DNA of 64,000 bases from a virus, in IMG/VR virus record IMGVR_UViG_3300032288_002935, positions 1-64,000 of that record. One strand, 5' to 3'. The position numbers were made by a program, and so were the translations under genes. This document shows positions 7,064 to 14,071 of the stretch, in pieces. Each line of letters begins with the position of its first letter. Position 1 is the first letter of the stretch. Below the pieces are notes generated by a model, which ran no database searches, was not told where the DNA came from, and was given only the letters and a program-made list of their open reading frames with translations.

Positions 7064-8257
7064 ATGGGTTGTTCTTCTTGTCAACAAAATAATCATATAG
7101 TTCCTACAACTTCTGTAGATTCATTATGTGAATGCGCATGTGGTTGCGCAGAACCAGTATGTCCTACTCCACAACCATGTACTGAAATTACAGATGCAAA
7201 ATGTATTATTTATACTAATGCAGAAATTAAATGTGGAACTGATGTAGTAGTAACACTAAATTCTACTCTTGCTACAGCTTTAAATCAAATTGTTAATTAT
7301 TTCTGTCAACAGTTTGTAACACTAGATGTACCTGAAGATATAATTTATGATGGAGATGTAATTGTTACTGCTGGTACATCAGTAGTTGATGCTTTTCAAA
7401 CTGTAATTGATTTTATATTAAACTATCCTAATAGTTATGTTAGTGGTTCTGGTAATACTAATTTTTTACCTAAATGGACTCCTAATGGAACAACTTTAGG
7501 TAATAGTCAAATAAAAGATGATGGTACTACTGCTGGTATTGGTAGTTTTTTTGGTTCACCTATTTATAAATGGTCGGTTCTTTCAAATTTAGCCAATCTA
7601 TTTATGAATCAAGAAATTAATTCATCTATTCCTATAGCTGCTTTATATGGTATAGTTAGTGACAATACTGTTTTACCAAAAAATAATAATACAGCATGTG
7701 GTGTATATGGAATAGCAGATTCAAGTACAACTGAAAATATTGGAACATTAGGTTCTGCAAGAGGTATTGATTCTTTAATTAATATTGGTGTTTATGGTGA
7801 AGCTTCTCCAAATTTAAATTCTACTTGTATTAAATCTATAGGAGGAAAATTTTTAGCAAAAGGAGGAGTTAATAATTATGCAGTTCAATTACTTGACGGT
7901 TCAGAAGGAATAGGAAAAATTTGGACTTGTATGACTGCAACAGGTGAAGGAAATTGGCAAACACCGGCTAGTATAAATTTACAAAAAGTAATAACTGCAA
8001 CATATGCATTAACGGATGCAGATAATGATTATACTATTTTTATAAATAATGGTGCAACTGCAATTACAATATCTTTAGGTGCAATTACAATTCCTAATTT
8101 TAATGTAGGTTTTATACAAGAAGGTTCAGCTGATGTAACCTTTGTTGGTGTAACTAATCCAGTAGGTCTTAAATTAAAAGGACAAGGATACCAAGCATTT
8201 ATAGAAAGAAAACTTGCTACATCTACATATTATTTACTAGGCAACACTAAAGTTTAA
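7064..8257 (+). CDS. Tail/head fibre-like protein with Cys-rich N-terminus
   Basis: The 397-residue protein opens MGCSSCQQNN and has a very Cys-rich leader (CECACGCAEPVC). Residues about 46-81 carry an adaptor-like motif, KCIIYTNAEIKC then a helix NSTLATALNQIVNYFC, matching residues 19-50 of the protein at 5031. The middle (from about 125) is a Gly/Asn/Thr-rich beta region typical of fibre shafts, with GSGNTNFLPKWTPNGTTLGN. The C-terminus (about 300-397) is a compact beta domain, ITATYALTDADNDYTIFIN to GQGYQAFIERK, of a kind that caps phage fibres. Likely a receptor-contacting or decoration fibre. Confidence 0.65.
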   Translation: MGCSSCQQNNHIVPTTSVDSLCECACGCAEPVCPTPQPCTEITDAKCIIYTNAEIKCGTDVVVTLNSTLATALNQIVNYFCQQFVTLDVPEDIIYDGDVIVTAGTSVVDAFQTVIDFILNYPNSYVSGSGNTNFLPKWTPNGTTLGNSQIKDDGTTAGIGSFFGSPIYKWSVLSNLANLFMNQEINSSIPIAALYGIVSDNTVLPKNNNTACGVYGIADSSTTENIGTLGSARGIDSLINIGVYGEASPNLNSTCIKSIGGKFLAKGGVNNYAVQLLDGSEGIGKIWTCMTATGEGNWQTPASINLQKVITATYALTDADNDYTIFINNGATAITISLGAITIPNFNVGFIQEGSADVTFVGVTNPVGLKLKGQGYQAFIERKLATSTYYLLGNTKV

Positions 8258-8260
8258 TAT

Positions 8261-8923
8261 ATGAAAGATTTTAAAAAAAATATATACCGTATGCAAACTG
8301 ATACTATAGTTGATCCCTGTTGTTCACTTCCTGATGTAACAATTGGTTCACAAATTTGGACAGCATGCAACTTAGATGTTAAAACATATACTGATGGAAC
8401 ACCAATTCCTGAAATTCCAGGTGGTACAGCATGGACATCAGCAACTACAGGTGGATTTTGTTATTTAGGTGGCACAGCAGGTGAATGTACATTTGGATTA
8501 ATATATAATTGGTATGCTGTTGCAGGAATTTATGATGCGGCTTCATTAGCAAATCCTGCATTAAGAAAACAACTTGCACCAACAGGTTATCATATTCCTA
8601 CTCAAGCCGAGTATACAACATTAATGACAACTTTAGGAGGGCCTTCAGTAGCAGGTGGTCCTTTAAAACAAGTAGGTACAACATATTGGCAAGCTCCAAA
8701 TACTGGTGCTACAAATTCAACAGGTTTTACTGCATTAGCAGGTGCAATAAGAGATGGATCAGGAATTGGTCAATATAATTCAGGTATTGGTGGATGGTGG
8801 TTATCAAATGAGTATGACGCAGCTAATGGAGTAATATCGCAATTATTTCAAAATTCTGCATCAACATCAATGAGTGTTAAAATTAAAACAACGGGTTGTG
8901 CTATAAGATTAATAAAAGACTAA
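8261..8923 (+). CDS. FISUMP-domain fibre/adhesin protein
   Basis: Almost the whole 220-residue protein matches the Fibrobacter succinogenes major paralogous (FISUMP) domain: VTIGSQIWTACNLDVKTYTD near residues 27-46, then GTAWTSATTGGFCYL, GLIYNWYAVAGIYD, LAPTGYHIPTQAEYTTLM, and a C-terminal GWWLSNEYDAA with AIRLIKD. FISUMP domains are common in surface proteins and lipoproteins of Bacteroidetes and Fibrobacteres. No signal peptide or lipobox is present here, as expected for a virion protein. Sitting among fibre genes, it probably tips an appendage and binds host surface structures. It may derive from host surface genes; that origin is inference. Confidence 0.85.
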   Translation: MKDFKKNIYRMQTDTIVDPCCSLPDVTIGSQIWTACNLDVKTYTDGTPIPEIPGGTAWTSATTGGFCYLGGTAGECTFGLIYNWYAVAGIYDAASLANPALRKQLAPTGYHIPTQAEYTTLMTTLGGPSVAGGPLKQVGTTYWQAPNTGATNSTGFTALAGAIRDGSGIGQYNSGIGGWWLSNEYDAANGVISQLFQNSASTSMSVKIKTTGCAIRLIKD

Positions 8924-8958
8924 AAAAATAAATATTAATTTTATTAAAAATTAATTCT

Positions 8959-9585
8959 ATGTGTATAGATTGTGGAAATAACAGTTGCTCTGGAAACTGC
9001 AATGTAATCCCGAAAGGTTTAAGAGGACCAAGAGGTTACAAAGGAGATAAGGGTGATAAAGGAGAAAAAGGTGAAAGAGGTCTTACTGGTTCTCAAGGAC
9101 CTCAAGGAATGCCTGGAGCTAATGGATTACAAGGTCCTCCAGGAGGTCCTGGAACATTAGGTCTTCCTGGTCCAATGGGTCCTCCGGGAAATCCTGGATT
9201 ACCTGGTGCTAATGGTATTAATGGAACTAATGGATTACCTGGAGCAAAAGGTGATACAGGTGATACTGGACCAAAAGGAGATCAAGGTGATGATGGAAGT
9301 TCTGTTACAGCTACTGCAAATAGTGGTTTAGGTAGTTGTGGTGGATATGATATTAAAACCATTAAATTTGATGGAACTCTTTTATCAAACAATCCTTTAT
9401 ACAATGGATGTAATGGAAAATCAGGTAGAGGTGTTGCAGTATTTGTAAGAGCAACTGCTCCTACTAATGCTACACTTGCTGCAGATTATGCAGGTATTAG
9501 AGGATTTACAGCACCTGATTATATTGTTGATGGTTCATATAATGCATCACAACTAAGACCTGGAGATATTTGGATTAAACCTTAA
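8959..9585 (+). CDS. Collagen-like fibre protein
   Basis: The product (208 aa) begins MCIDCGNNSCSGNC, a Cys tag, then has 32 uninterrupted Gly-X-Y triplets (residues 20-115), starting GLRGPRGYKGDKGDKGEKGE and including many GPP, GLP and GPQ triplets. Such tracts form collagen triple helices and make rigid trimeric stalks in phage fibres. The C-terminal 90 residues form a small domain with TANSGLGSCGGYDIKT and end DGSYNASQLRPGDIWIKP. An A+T-rich 35-base gap separates it from the FISUMP gene; the next gene follows after 2 bases. It probably pairs with neighbouring fibre genes. Confidence 0.85.
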   Translation: MCIDCGNNSCSGNCNVIPKGLRGPRGYKGDKGDKGEKGERGLTGSQGPQGMPGANGLQGPPGGPGTLGLPGPMGPPGNPGLPGANGINGTNGLPGAKGDTGDTGPKGDQGDDGSSVTATANSGLGSCGGYDIKTIKFDGTLLSNNPLYNGCNGKSGRGVAVFVRATAPTNATLAADYAGIRGFTAPDYIVDGSYNASQLRPGDIWIKP

Positions 9586-9587
9586 TT

Positions 9588-10307
9588 ATGGCAGCAAAAA
9601 ATTATAAAGTTTTTGATGGAACAAACTGGGTTTCTCCATGTGATCAAGAAGTAAGAATGCTTATGCCTGATGGTGTAACTTGGCGACTTATTGATCCTAT
9701 AAATGAAGATGTAAAATACTTTGACGGTTCTTCATGGAAACCTATGATTTGCGTAGATCCATCTCCGCCAATTGTTCCTATTACATGTTCCCAAGGTTCA
9801 TTAAGCGGAAGTGGTGGTTCTGGAATATATTATATTCCAATGGTAGTTGGAGCTAATACTTGTAATCTTTCAATTACATTTAGTGTTCTTTCTGTACCAG
9901 ATTCATTAACAATTTTAAGTTCTGATAAAAGTTTAATATTGGCACAAACTGGTTATTTTGGTTCATCAGCAGTTCCAACACCTGGAGCATATACATTTGG
10001 ACCTGGATTACCTAGACAAATATATCAATATTCACCAGGTTCACCTGGAAATTTTGTAGTTAATAATATAGCTCCGGTTGAAACAATAACTATTTTACCA
10101 AATCAATTTCCTATATCAAATATTAATCCTTTAAGCATCCCTAGTTCCATTAATCCTATTGATCCAACTCAAACTGTTAGAACTATAACATGGAATAAAG
10201 GAGTTACACCTGTAGATGTAAATGTATTAATTAGAGTTGTTGGACACATAAGTGTTGGAACTGGTTGGTCTATTCAAGCACTTACTTGTACTAATTGTCC
10301 ATCTTAA
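9588..10307 (+). CDS. Fibre-associated protein with FDG-W repeats
   Basis: The 239-residue protein begins with three degenerate copies of a short beta repeat: YKVFDGTNWV, MLMPDGVTWRL and VKYFDGSSWKPM (residues about 6-54). These are spaced about 19 residues apart and resemble small sugar- or shaft-binding repeats of phage tip proteins. The rest is beta-rich, Pro/Ser/Gly-rich and lacks a named domain; it ends CTNCPS. It starts 2 bases after the collagen-like gene, so the two are probably co-translated and may assemble together. Function is inferred from place and repeat type only. Confidence 0.6.
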   Translation: MAAKNYKVFDGTNWVSPCDQEVRMLMPDGVTWRLIDPINEDVKYFDGSSWKPMICVDPSPPIVPITCSQGSLSGSGGSGIYYIPMVVGANTCNLSITFSVLSVPDSLTILSSDKSLILAQTGYFGSSAVPTPGAYTFGPGLPRQIYQYSPGSPGNFVVNNIAPVETITILPNQFPISNINPLSIPSSINPIDPTQTVRTITWNKGVTPVDVNVLIRVVGHISVGTGWSIQALTCTNCPS

Positions 10308-10326
10308 TAAATAAAATTAAAATATC

Positions 10327-11799
10327 ATGAGTGAATGTAATAACTGTGAGGGAGAATCTCAAAATAAAAATTTAAAAGGACCAAGAGGTCGTAGAGGTGA
10401 AGTTGGTCCACAAGGACCTGTTGGTCCAGCAAGTGGTTCTGTAATAGGACCGCAAGGACCACAAGGTAATCCTGGTAATAATGGTCTTAATGGTGCTCCT
10501 GGATTATCTGCATATCAAGTTTGGCTTATGTTACCTGGTAATGCTGGTAAAACAGAAGCACAATTTATTACAGCTATAACAGGAGCAGCAGGTACTCCTC
10601 CTACTTTTGTTGTAGGAACCGTAACTGCTGGTCCAACTCCAGGTGTAACTGCTGTAACTGTAGGAACAGTATGTACTTTAAATTTTGTTTTAGCACAAGG
10701 ACCAACTGGACCATCTGGTGGACCTGGACCATTAGGACCGCAAGGAGCTCCTGGACCAAATACATTAGTATATAAAAGATTAGCAAGTTCTTCAGCAGCT
10801 GGTGCTTGGAATGATGATACAGGAAATTATGATACTGCTACATTGATTAATATTTGTAAAACATCTTTGCTAGGTTATTCTGGAACTCCAGGTGCTGCTT
10901 TAAATGCGGATGATTGGAATCAAGGTATAATTGTAGATTCACTTATTCAAATTACATCAAGAGTTGATAGCACTAAATTTGGAATTTATAAAGTTGTATC
11001 AATAGTTGATAATTCAAGTTTTATGACTTACTCAGTTATTAAAATTGCAGCTAATGGTGTATCTTCTGTATTAAATGAAGAAGTAACAATTTCATATACA
11101 GTTCCTGGAGTTAATACAATTAATAACACAAGTCTTACAATTCCTGTAGGTGTTATTTGGCCTATTGGTACTCAAAATACTAAAGCCTTACCAAATGGTT
11201 TTTTATTATGTGATGGTTCACCATATGCAATTGCAACTTATCCAGATTTATTTGCTGAGATAGGAACAACTTATTCACAACCTGGTGATCCACTTACAGT
11301 TTTTAGAGTACCTGATTTAATTGATACAATACCTTATGGTTGTGCAGATGGGAATGTAGGAACACTTGTTGGTACTAATGTTTTAAGTGCGCCTGTAACA
11401 GGTTCGGCTACAGTTGCTTTAAGTGGTTCTGCTACAGTTAATATAGATGCATCAAATTTACCTCTACATACACACGGTGTATCCGGACTTTCTGTTGGTG
11501 GTGGTGGAGAACATACGCATCAAGTACAAGGTAGAGAATCTGGAACAGATGTAAGTGAAGTAAATGGAGGTGCTAATATTAATAGAGGAAATACAAGTGT
11601 ACTAAACAACGGAATGATTAATCAAAATGATGGTTCACATACTCACTCTATTAGTGGAAGTATTGATAATGCTGGTACTGCAGGTACAACGCAAGCATCA
11701 GGTTCTATTTCTGGAACCGGTTCTGGTTCAATTTCTGGAACAGCAAATGGTGATAATAGACAAAAAGGATTATCTTTGCGTTTCATGATAAAATATTAA
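10327..11799 (+). CDS. Collagen-like tail fibre with phage tail-collar domain
   Basis: The 490-residue protein has an N-terminal CxxC tag (MSECNNCEGE), short collagen-like tracts (about 18-36, 41-59 and 125-147), a beta shaft, and a phage tail-collar domain (PF07484 type) at about 275-345 with PNGFLLCDGSPYAIATYPDL. The C-terminal third has three His-x-His motifs (H381/H383, H396/H398, H438/H440) in a Gly/Ser-rich beta region and ends LSLRFMIKY. In T4 gp12 a similar HxH arrangement binds zinc along the trimer axis; here that is inference. It is the last gene before two tandem terminators. Probably a receptor-binding tip fibre. Confidence 0.8.
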   Translation: MSECNNCEGESQNKNLKGPRGRRGEVGPQGPVGPASGSVIGPQGPQGNPGNNGLNGAPGLSAYQVWLMLPGNAGKTEAQFITAITGAAGTPPTFVVGTVTAGPTPGVTAVTVGTVCTLNFVLAQGPTGPSGGPGPLGPQGAPGPNTLVYKRLASSSAAGAWNDDTGNYDTATLINICKTSLLGYSGTPGAALNADDWNQGIIVDSLIQITSRVDSTKFGIYKVVSIVDNSSFMTYSVIKIAANGVSSVLNEEVTISYTVPGVNTINNTSLTIPVGVIWPIGTQNTKALPNGFLLCDGSPYAIATYPDLFAEIGTTYSQPGDPLTVFRVPDLIDTIPYGCADGNVGTLVGTNVLSAPVTGSATVALSGSATVNIDASNLPLHTHGVSGLSVGGGGEHTHQVQGRESGTDVSEVNGGANINRGNTSVLNNGMINQNDGSHTHSISGSIDNAGTAGTTQASGSISGTGSGSISGTANGDNRQKGLSLRFMIKY

Positions 11800-11837
11800 T
11801 GATTGTCACAGAGAGGTTGGTTTATGTGGCTGACTAG

Positions 11838-11870
11838 AATTGGTCCTGGGAAAATCTAGGACCAATTTTT
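11838..11870 (+). terminator. First of two tandem terminators after the fibre genes
   Basis: A 10-bp perfect inverted repeat, AATTGGTCCT at 11838-11847 and AGGACCAATT at 11858-11867, with a 10-base loop and a following T run. It lies 39 bases after the fibre stop codon and closes the appendage transcription unit. Confidence 0.85.
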
Positions 11871-11884
11871 ACTCTTTGTATTTG

Positions 11885-11916
11885 AACCCTCTAGCAATAG
11901 GGGGTTTCTTTTTGAT
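11885..11916 (+). terminator. Second of two tandem terminators
   Basis: A 9-bp stem, AACCCTCTA at 11885-11893 with TAGGGGGTT at 11898-11906 (one T-G wobble), closes a GCAA tetraloop of the stable GNRA class and runs into TTCTTTTTG. It follows the first hairpin by 15 bases, so termination here should be nearly complete. Confidence 0.85.
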
Positions 11917-11928
11917 TTTAAATTTGTA

Positions 11929-11954
11929 TTTTTGACATTAAATTAGTATATTAT
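11929..11954 (+). promoter_or_regulatory. Putative promoter of the neck/tail operon
   Basis: Directly after the tandem terminators lies TTTTTGACATTAAATTAG followed by GTATATTA (11946-11953), the octamer also found at 5017 and 19032. A new promoter is needed here because transcription from upstream should stop. The octamer ends one base before the ATG at 11955, so either the mRNA is leaderless or the true start codon is further in. Confidence 0.45.
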
Positions 11955-12446
11955 ATGGAGGTGGATTTAAACAAGTCGCGGATTACAGAGAAGAAATCTA
12001 AGGTTATTAACTACAAGGAAGTTAAGGACTTTAATAAACTTCATTCTGGATATAATTTGACTAAAGCAGATATTATAAAAATAATGAGAGCATTTAATAC
12101 AAATATGTTGGAGGAAACAATGAATAACATTTATGGTGTTATACTTCCTGAAAACATTGGTGCTCTTTTTATAAACAATGCAGGAAAGTCTAAAACAAAA
12201 TCTGTGGACTATGCTAAATCAAAACAAACTAAAACTCTTGTGTATCATAAGAATTGGGAAACTGATAACAATGTCATGAGAATAGTTTACATTAATAGAA
12301 CAAAAAGAACCTTAGTAAAAAATGCAGGGTTGTTTACATTCAATCCTTTACAACAATTCAAAAGAAAAGCAAGTGCTTATTTTAGAAAGAATTGGGCTAA
12401 ATGTTTAACAGTCAATTATAATTCAACAGTTGACATAAAAATATAA
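11955..12446 (+). CDS. IHF/HU-like virion protein of crAss-like phages
   Basis: The 163-residue basic protein has a helical segment, YNLTKADIIKIMRAFNTNML (about residues 34-53), then EETMNNIYGVILPENIGALF, a Lys-rich beta region, and a C-terminal basic stretch with FRKNWAKCL. Proteins in this slot, just before the gp4-like and gp10-like genes, are annotated as IHF-subunit-like in comparative studies of crAss-like phages. There, an HU/IHF-type fold is thought to be used in the tail or neck rather than only for DNA bending. The assignment rests on gene order, helix-turn pattern and basic charge. It opens the operon after the terminators. Confidence 0.6.
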   Translation: MEVDLNKSRITEKKSKVINYKEVKDFNKLHSGYNLTKADIIKIMRAFNTNMLEETMNNIYGVILPENIGALFINNAGKSKTKSVDYAKSKQTKTLVYHKNWETDNNVMRIVYINRTKRTLVKNAGLFTFNPLQQFKRKASAYFRKNWAKCLTVNYNSTVDIKI

Positions 12447-12448
12447 TC

Positions 12449-13120
12449 ATGACTCCAATAAGCGAATCCATATCAAGAATAAGAAATACATTCAAAATTG
12501 TAACAGAGGATGCTTTCTTAACAGACAGATTTATCTATAGTTTGCTTCTAAAGAACTCAAAAGCTTTAATTAGAAGACAAGATGTAGAAAATAAATTAAT
12601 GCAGTATGACTCATTATTTGAAACACTGCCTTTTGTTGAACTAATTGAGGTTGATAAAATAGAAGCTGATTGTGCTAGAATTAAAACTGGATGTAAAATC
12701 ATGCGAACCAAAAACAAATTACCAAAAATTATGTCAGGTAGTTTAGGTCCTATATTTAGAACTGTAGCACCAATAGATGGTAGTGATGTATTTCAACAAT
12801 GTCTTGCTGCAGTTTATGTTCCAATGACACTCTCTACTAATTTTAAATATAACAAGACTCATTATTACTGGTATAAAAATGGTTACTTATATTTTCCAGA
12901 TATTAAATGGGAAGCAGTTTCAATTGAGGCAATGTTTGAAGAACCATTAGATGCTTTTTGTAATGAAAATAATACAGATTGTACAAGATACCAAGATAGA
13001 GATTTGACTTTACCTGATTATTTATTTACAGAAATGGAACAGTTGGTTCAACAAGAACTAATGACACTTGCTAAAATACCAGCCGACACTGGAGATAATT
13101 CACAAAACATACTAAGATAA
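12449..13120 (+). CDS. Putative neck ring/tail protein
   Basis: The 223-residue protein starts 2 bases after the IHF-like gene. It has an N-terminal helical half (SESISRIRNTFKIVTEDAFL, then NSKALIRRQDVENKLMQYDS) and a beta-rich middle with YYWYKNGYLYFPDIKW at about residues 139-154. Its acidic helical end reads LFTEMEQLVQQELMTLAKIP. The same general plan, a YKNGYLYFP beta hairpin followed by a long helix, recurs in the next protein (IKNGFIYTSF). The two therefore look like related ring-forming adaptors between portal and tail. It is placed between the IHF-like and gp4-like genes as in other crAss-like genomes. Confidence 0.55.
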   Translation: MTPISESISRIRNTFKIVTEDAFLTDRFIYSLLLKNSKALIRRQDVENKLMQYDSLFETLPFVELIEVDKIEADCARIKTGCKIMRTKNKLPKIMSGSLGPIFRTVAPIDGSDVFQQCLAAVYVPMTLSTNFKYNKTHYYWYKNGYLYFPDIKWEAVSIEAMFEEPLDAFCNENNTDCTRYQDRDLTLPDYLFTEMEQLVQQELMTLAKIPADTGDNSQNILR

Positions 13121-13121
13121 G

Positions 13122-14069
13122 ATGCCAAATACATTTCTTAATTACAGAACTTATGATCAGTTATTGGCTGAGATCCAATCTGATTTTAAAAAGTATTACT
13201 TAGAAGATTTTATTAATCCTCAAGAGTTTATTAAAGTTGCTAAAAGATGTAACTATGAATTAGGATTGAAAATTTTCAAGACTAAAGAAGTTGTATTGGA
13301 TATTGAAAAAGGAAGAGCAAAGCTTCCTAATAATTTTAATGTTTTAAATTTTACATTTCTGCTTTCACATCATTGTTCAGTTGAACCACTTATTGCTGGA
13401 ACACATGTAGAAAATATTCCACTTGGTCCAGTTTATAATCCAAGAACTTGGAACGATGCATTAAGTTGTACTCCACCTGCTGTTACTCCTACTCCAACAA
13501 TTCATACATGTGGTGATTGTGGGACTAAGATTGATGCTTGTTCTTGTAAACCAATTGGAGATGTTCAATTAAACTGTAATGGTGAATTTTCAGTATTAGT
13601 TCAACGCTTTAAATTTCATACAAAAAAATGGTCAACACTTCATGCTTTGAGAATGATTAATAGTCCAGATGTAGTTGATTATGATTGTCCAAATAAAACC
13701 TGGCAAGCAGTTAACACGGCTTACATTAAAAATGGTTTTATTTATACTTCATTTCAAACTGGAAAATTATATATTAACTACCAAGGGATGATGGAAGATG
13801 AAGATGGAAATCTTTTAGTTCCTGACCATGACATGTTAAATGAGTTTTATGAGTATGCAATTAAACAACGCATACTTGAAAATATGATAATGAATGGTGA
13901 AAATGTAAATCAAAGTCAAATTCAAATCATTGAACAAAGATTAAGAGCTGCTAGAAATAATGCTTATAGTCTTGTTAATACTCCTAACTTTAGTGAGTTA
14001 AGACGAATATGGGAGGTTAATAGAAAAGCTCAGTATCATAATTTTTACAACATGTTTAAATCATATTAA
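13122..14069 (+). CDS. P22 gp4-like tail stabilization/adaptor protein
   Basis: This 315-residue protein has an N-terminal helical region (YRTYDQLLAEIQSDFKKYYL) and a beta strand KGRAKLPNNFNVLNF. A Cys-rich loop, HTCGDCGTKIDACSC (about 127-141), looks like a small zinc site. It also has AYIKNGFIYTSFQTGKLYIN and LLVPDHDMLNEFYEYAIKQR followed by helices. The last pattern is typical of P22 gp4/T7 gp11-type adaptor proteins that close the portal and hold the tail. Position directly before the giant muzzle gene agrees. The inserted Cys loop is an elaboration I would not expect in the classic family. Confidence 0.65.
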   Translation: MPNTFLNYRTYDQLLAEIQSDFKKYYLEDFINPQEFIKVAKRCNYELGLKIFKTKEVVLDIEKGRAKLPNNFNVLNFTFLLSHHCSVEPLIAGTHVENIPLGPVYNPRTWNDALSCTPPAVTPTPTIHTCGDCGTKIDACSCKPIGDVQLNCNGEFSVLVQRFKFHTKKWSTLHALRMINSPDVVDYDCPNKTWQAVNTAYIKNGFIYTSFQTGKLYINYQGMMEDEDGNLLVPDHDMLNEFYEYAIKQRILENMIMNGENVNQSQIQIIEQRLRAARNNAYSLVNTPNFSELRRIWEVNRKAQYHNFYNMFKSY

Positions 14070-14071
14070 TT

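Noticed and set aside
8959-9585. Direct DNA repeats in the collagen-like gene as a repeat element
   Set aside because: They follow from Gly-X-Y codons; the protein repeat explains them fully.
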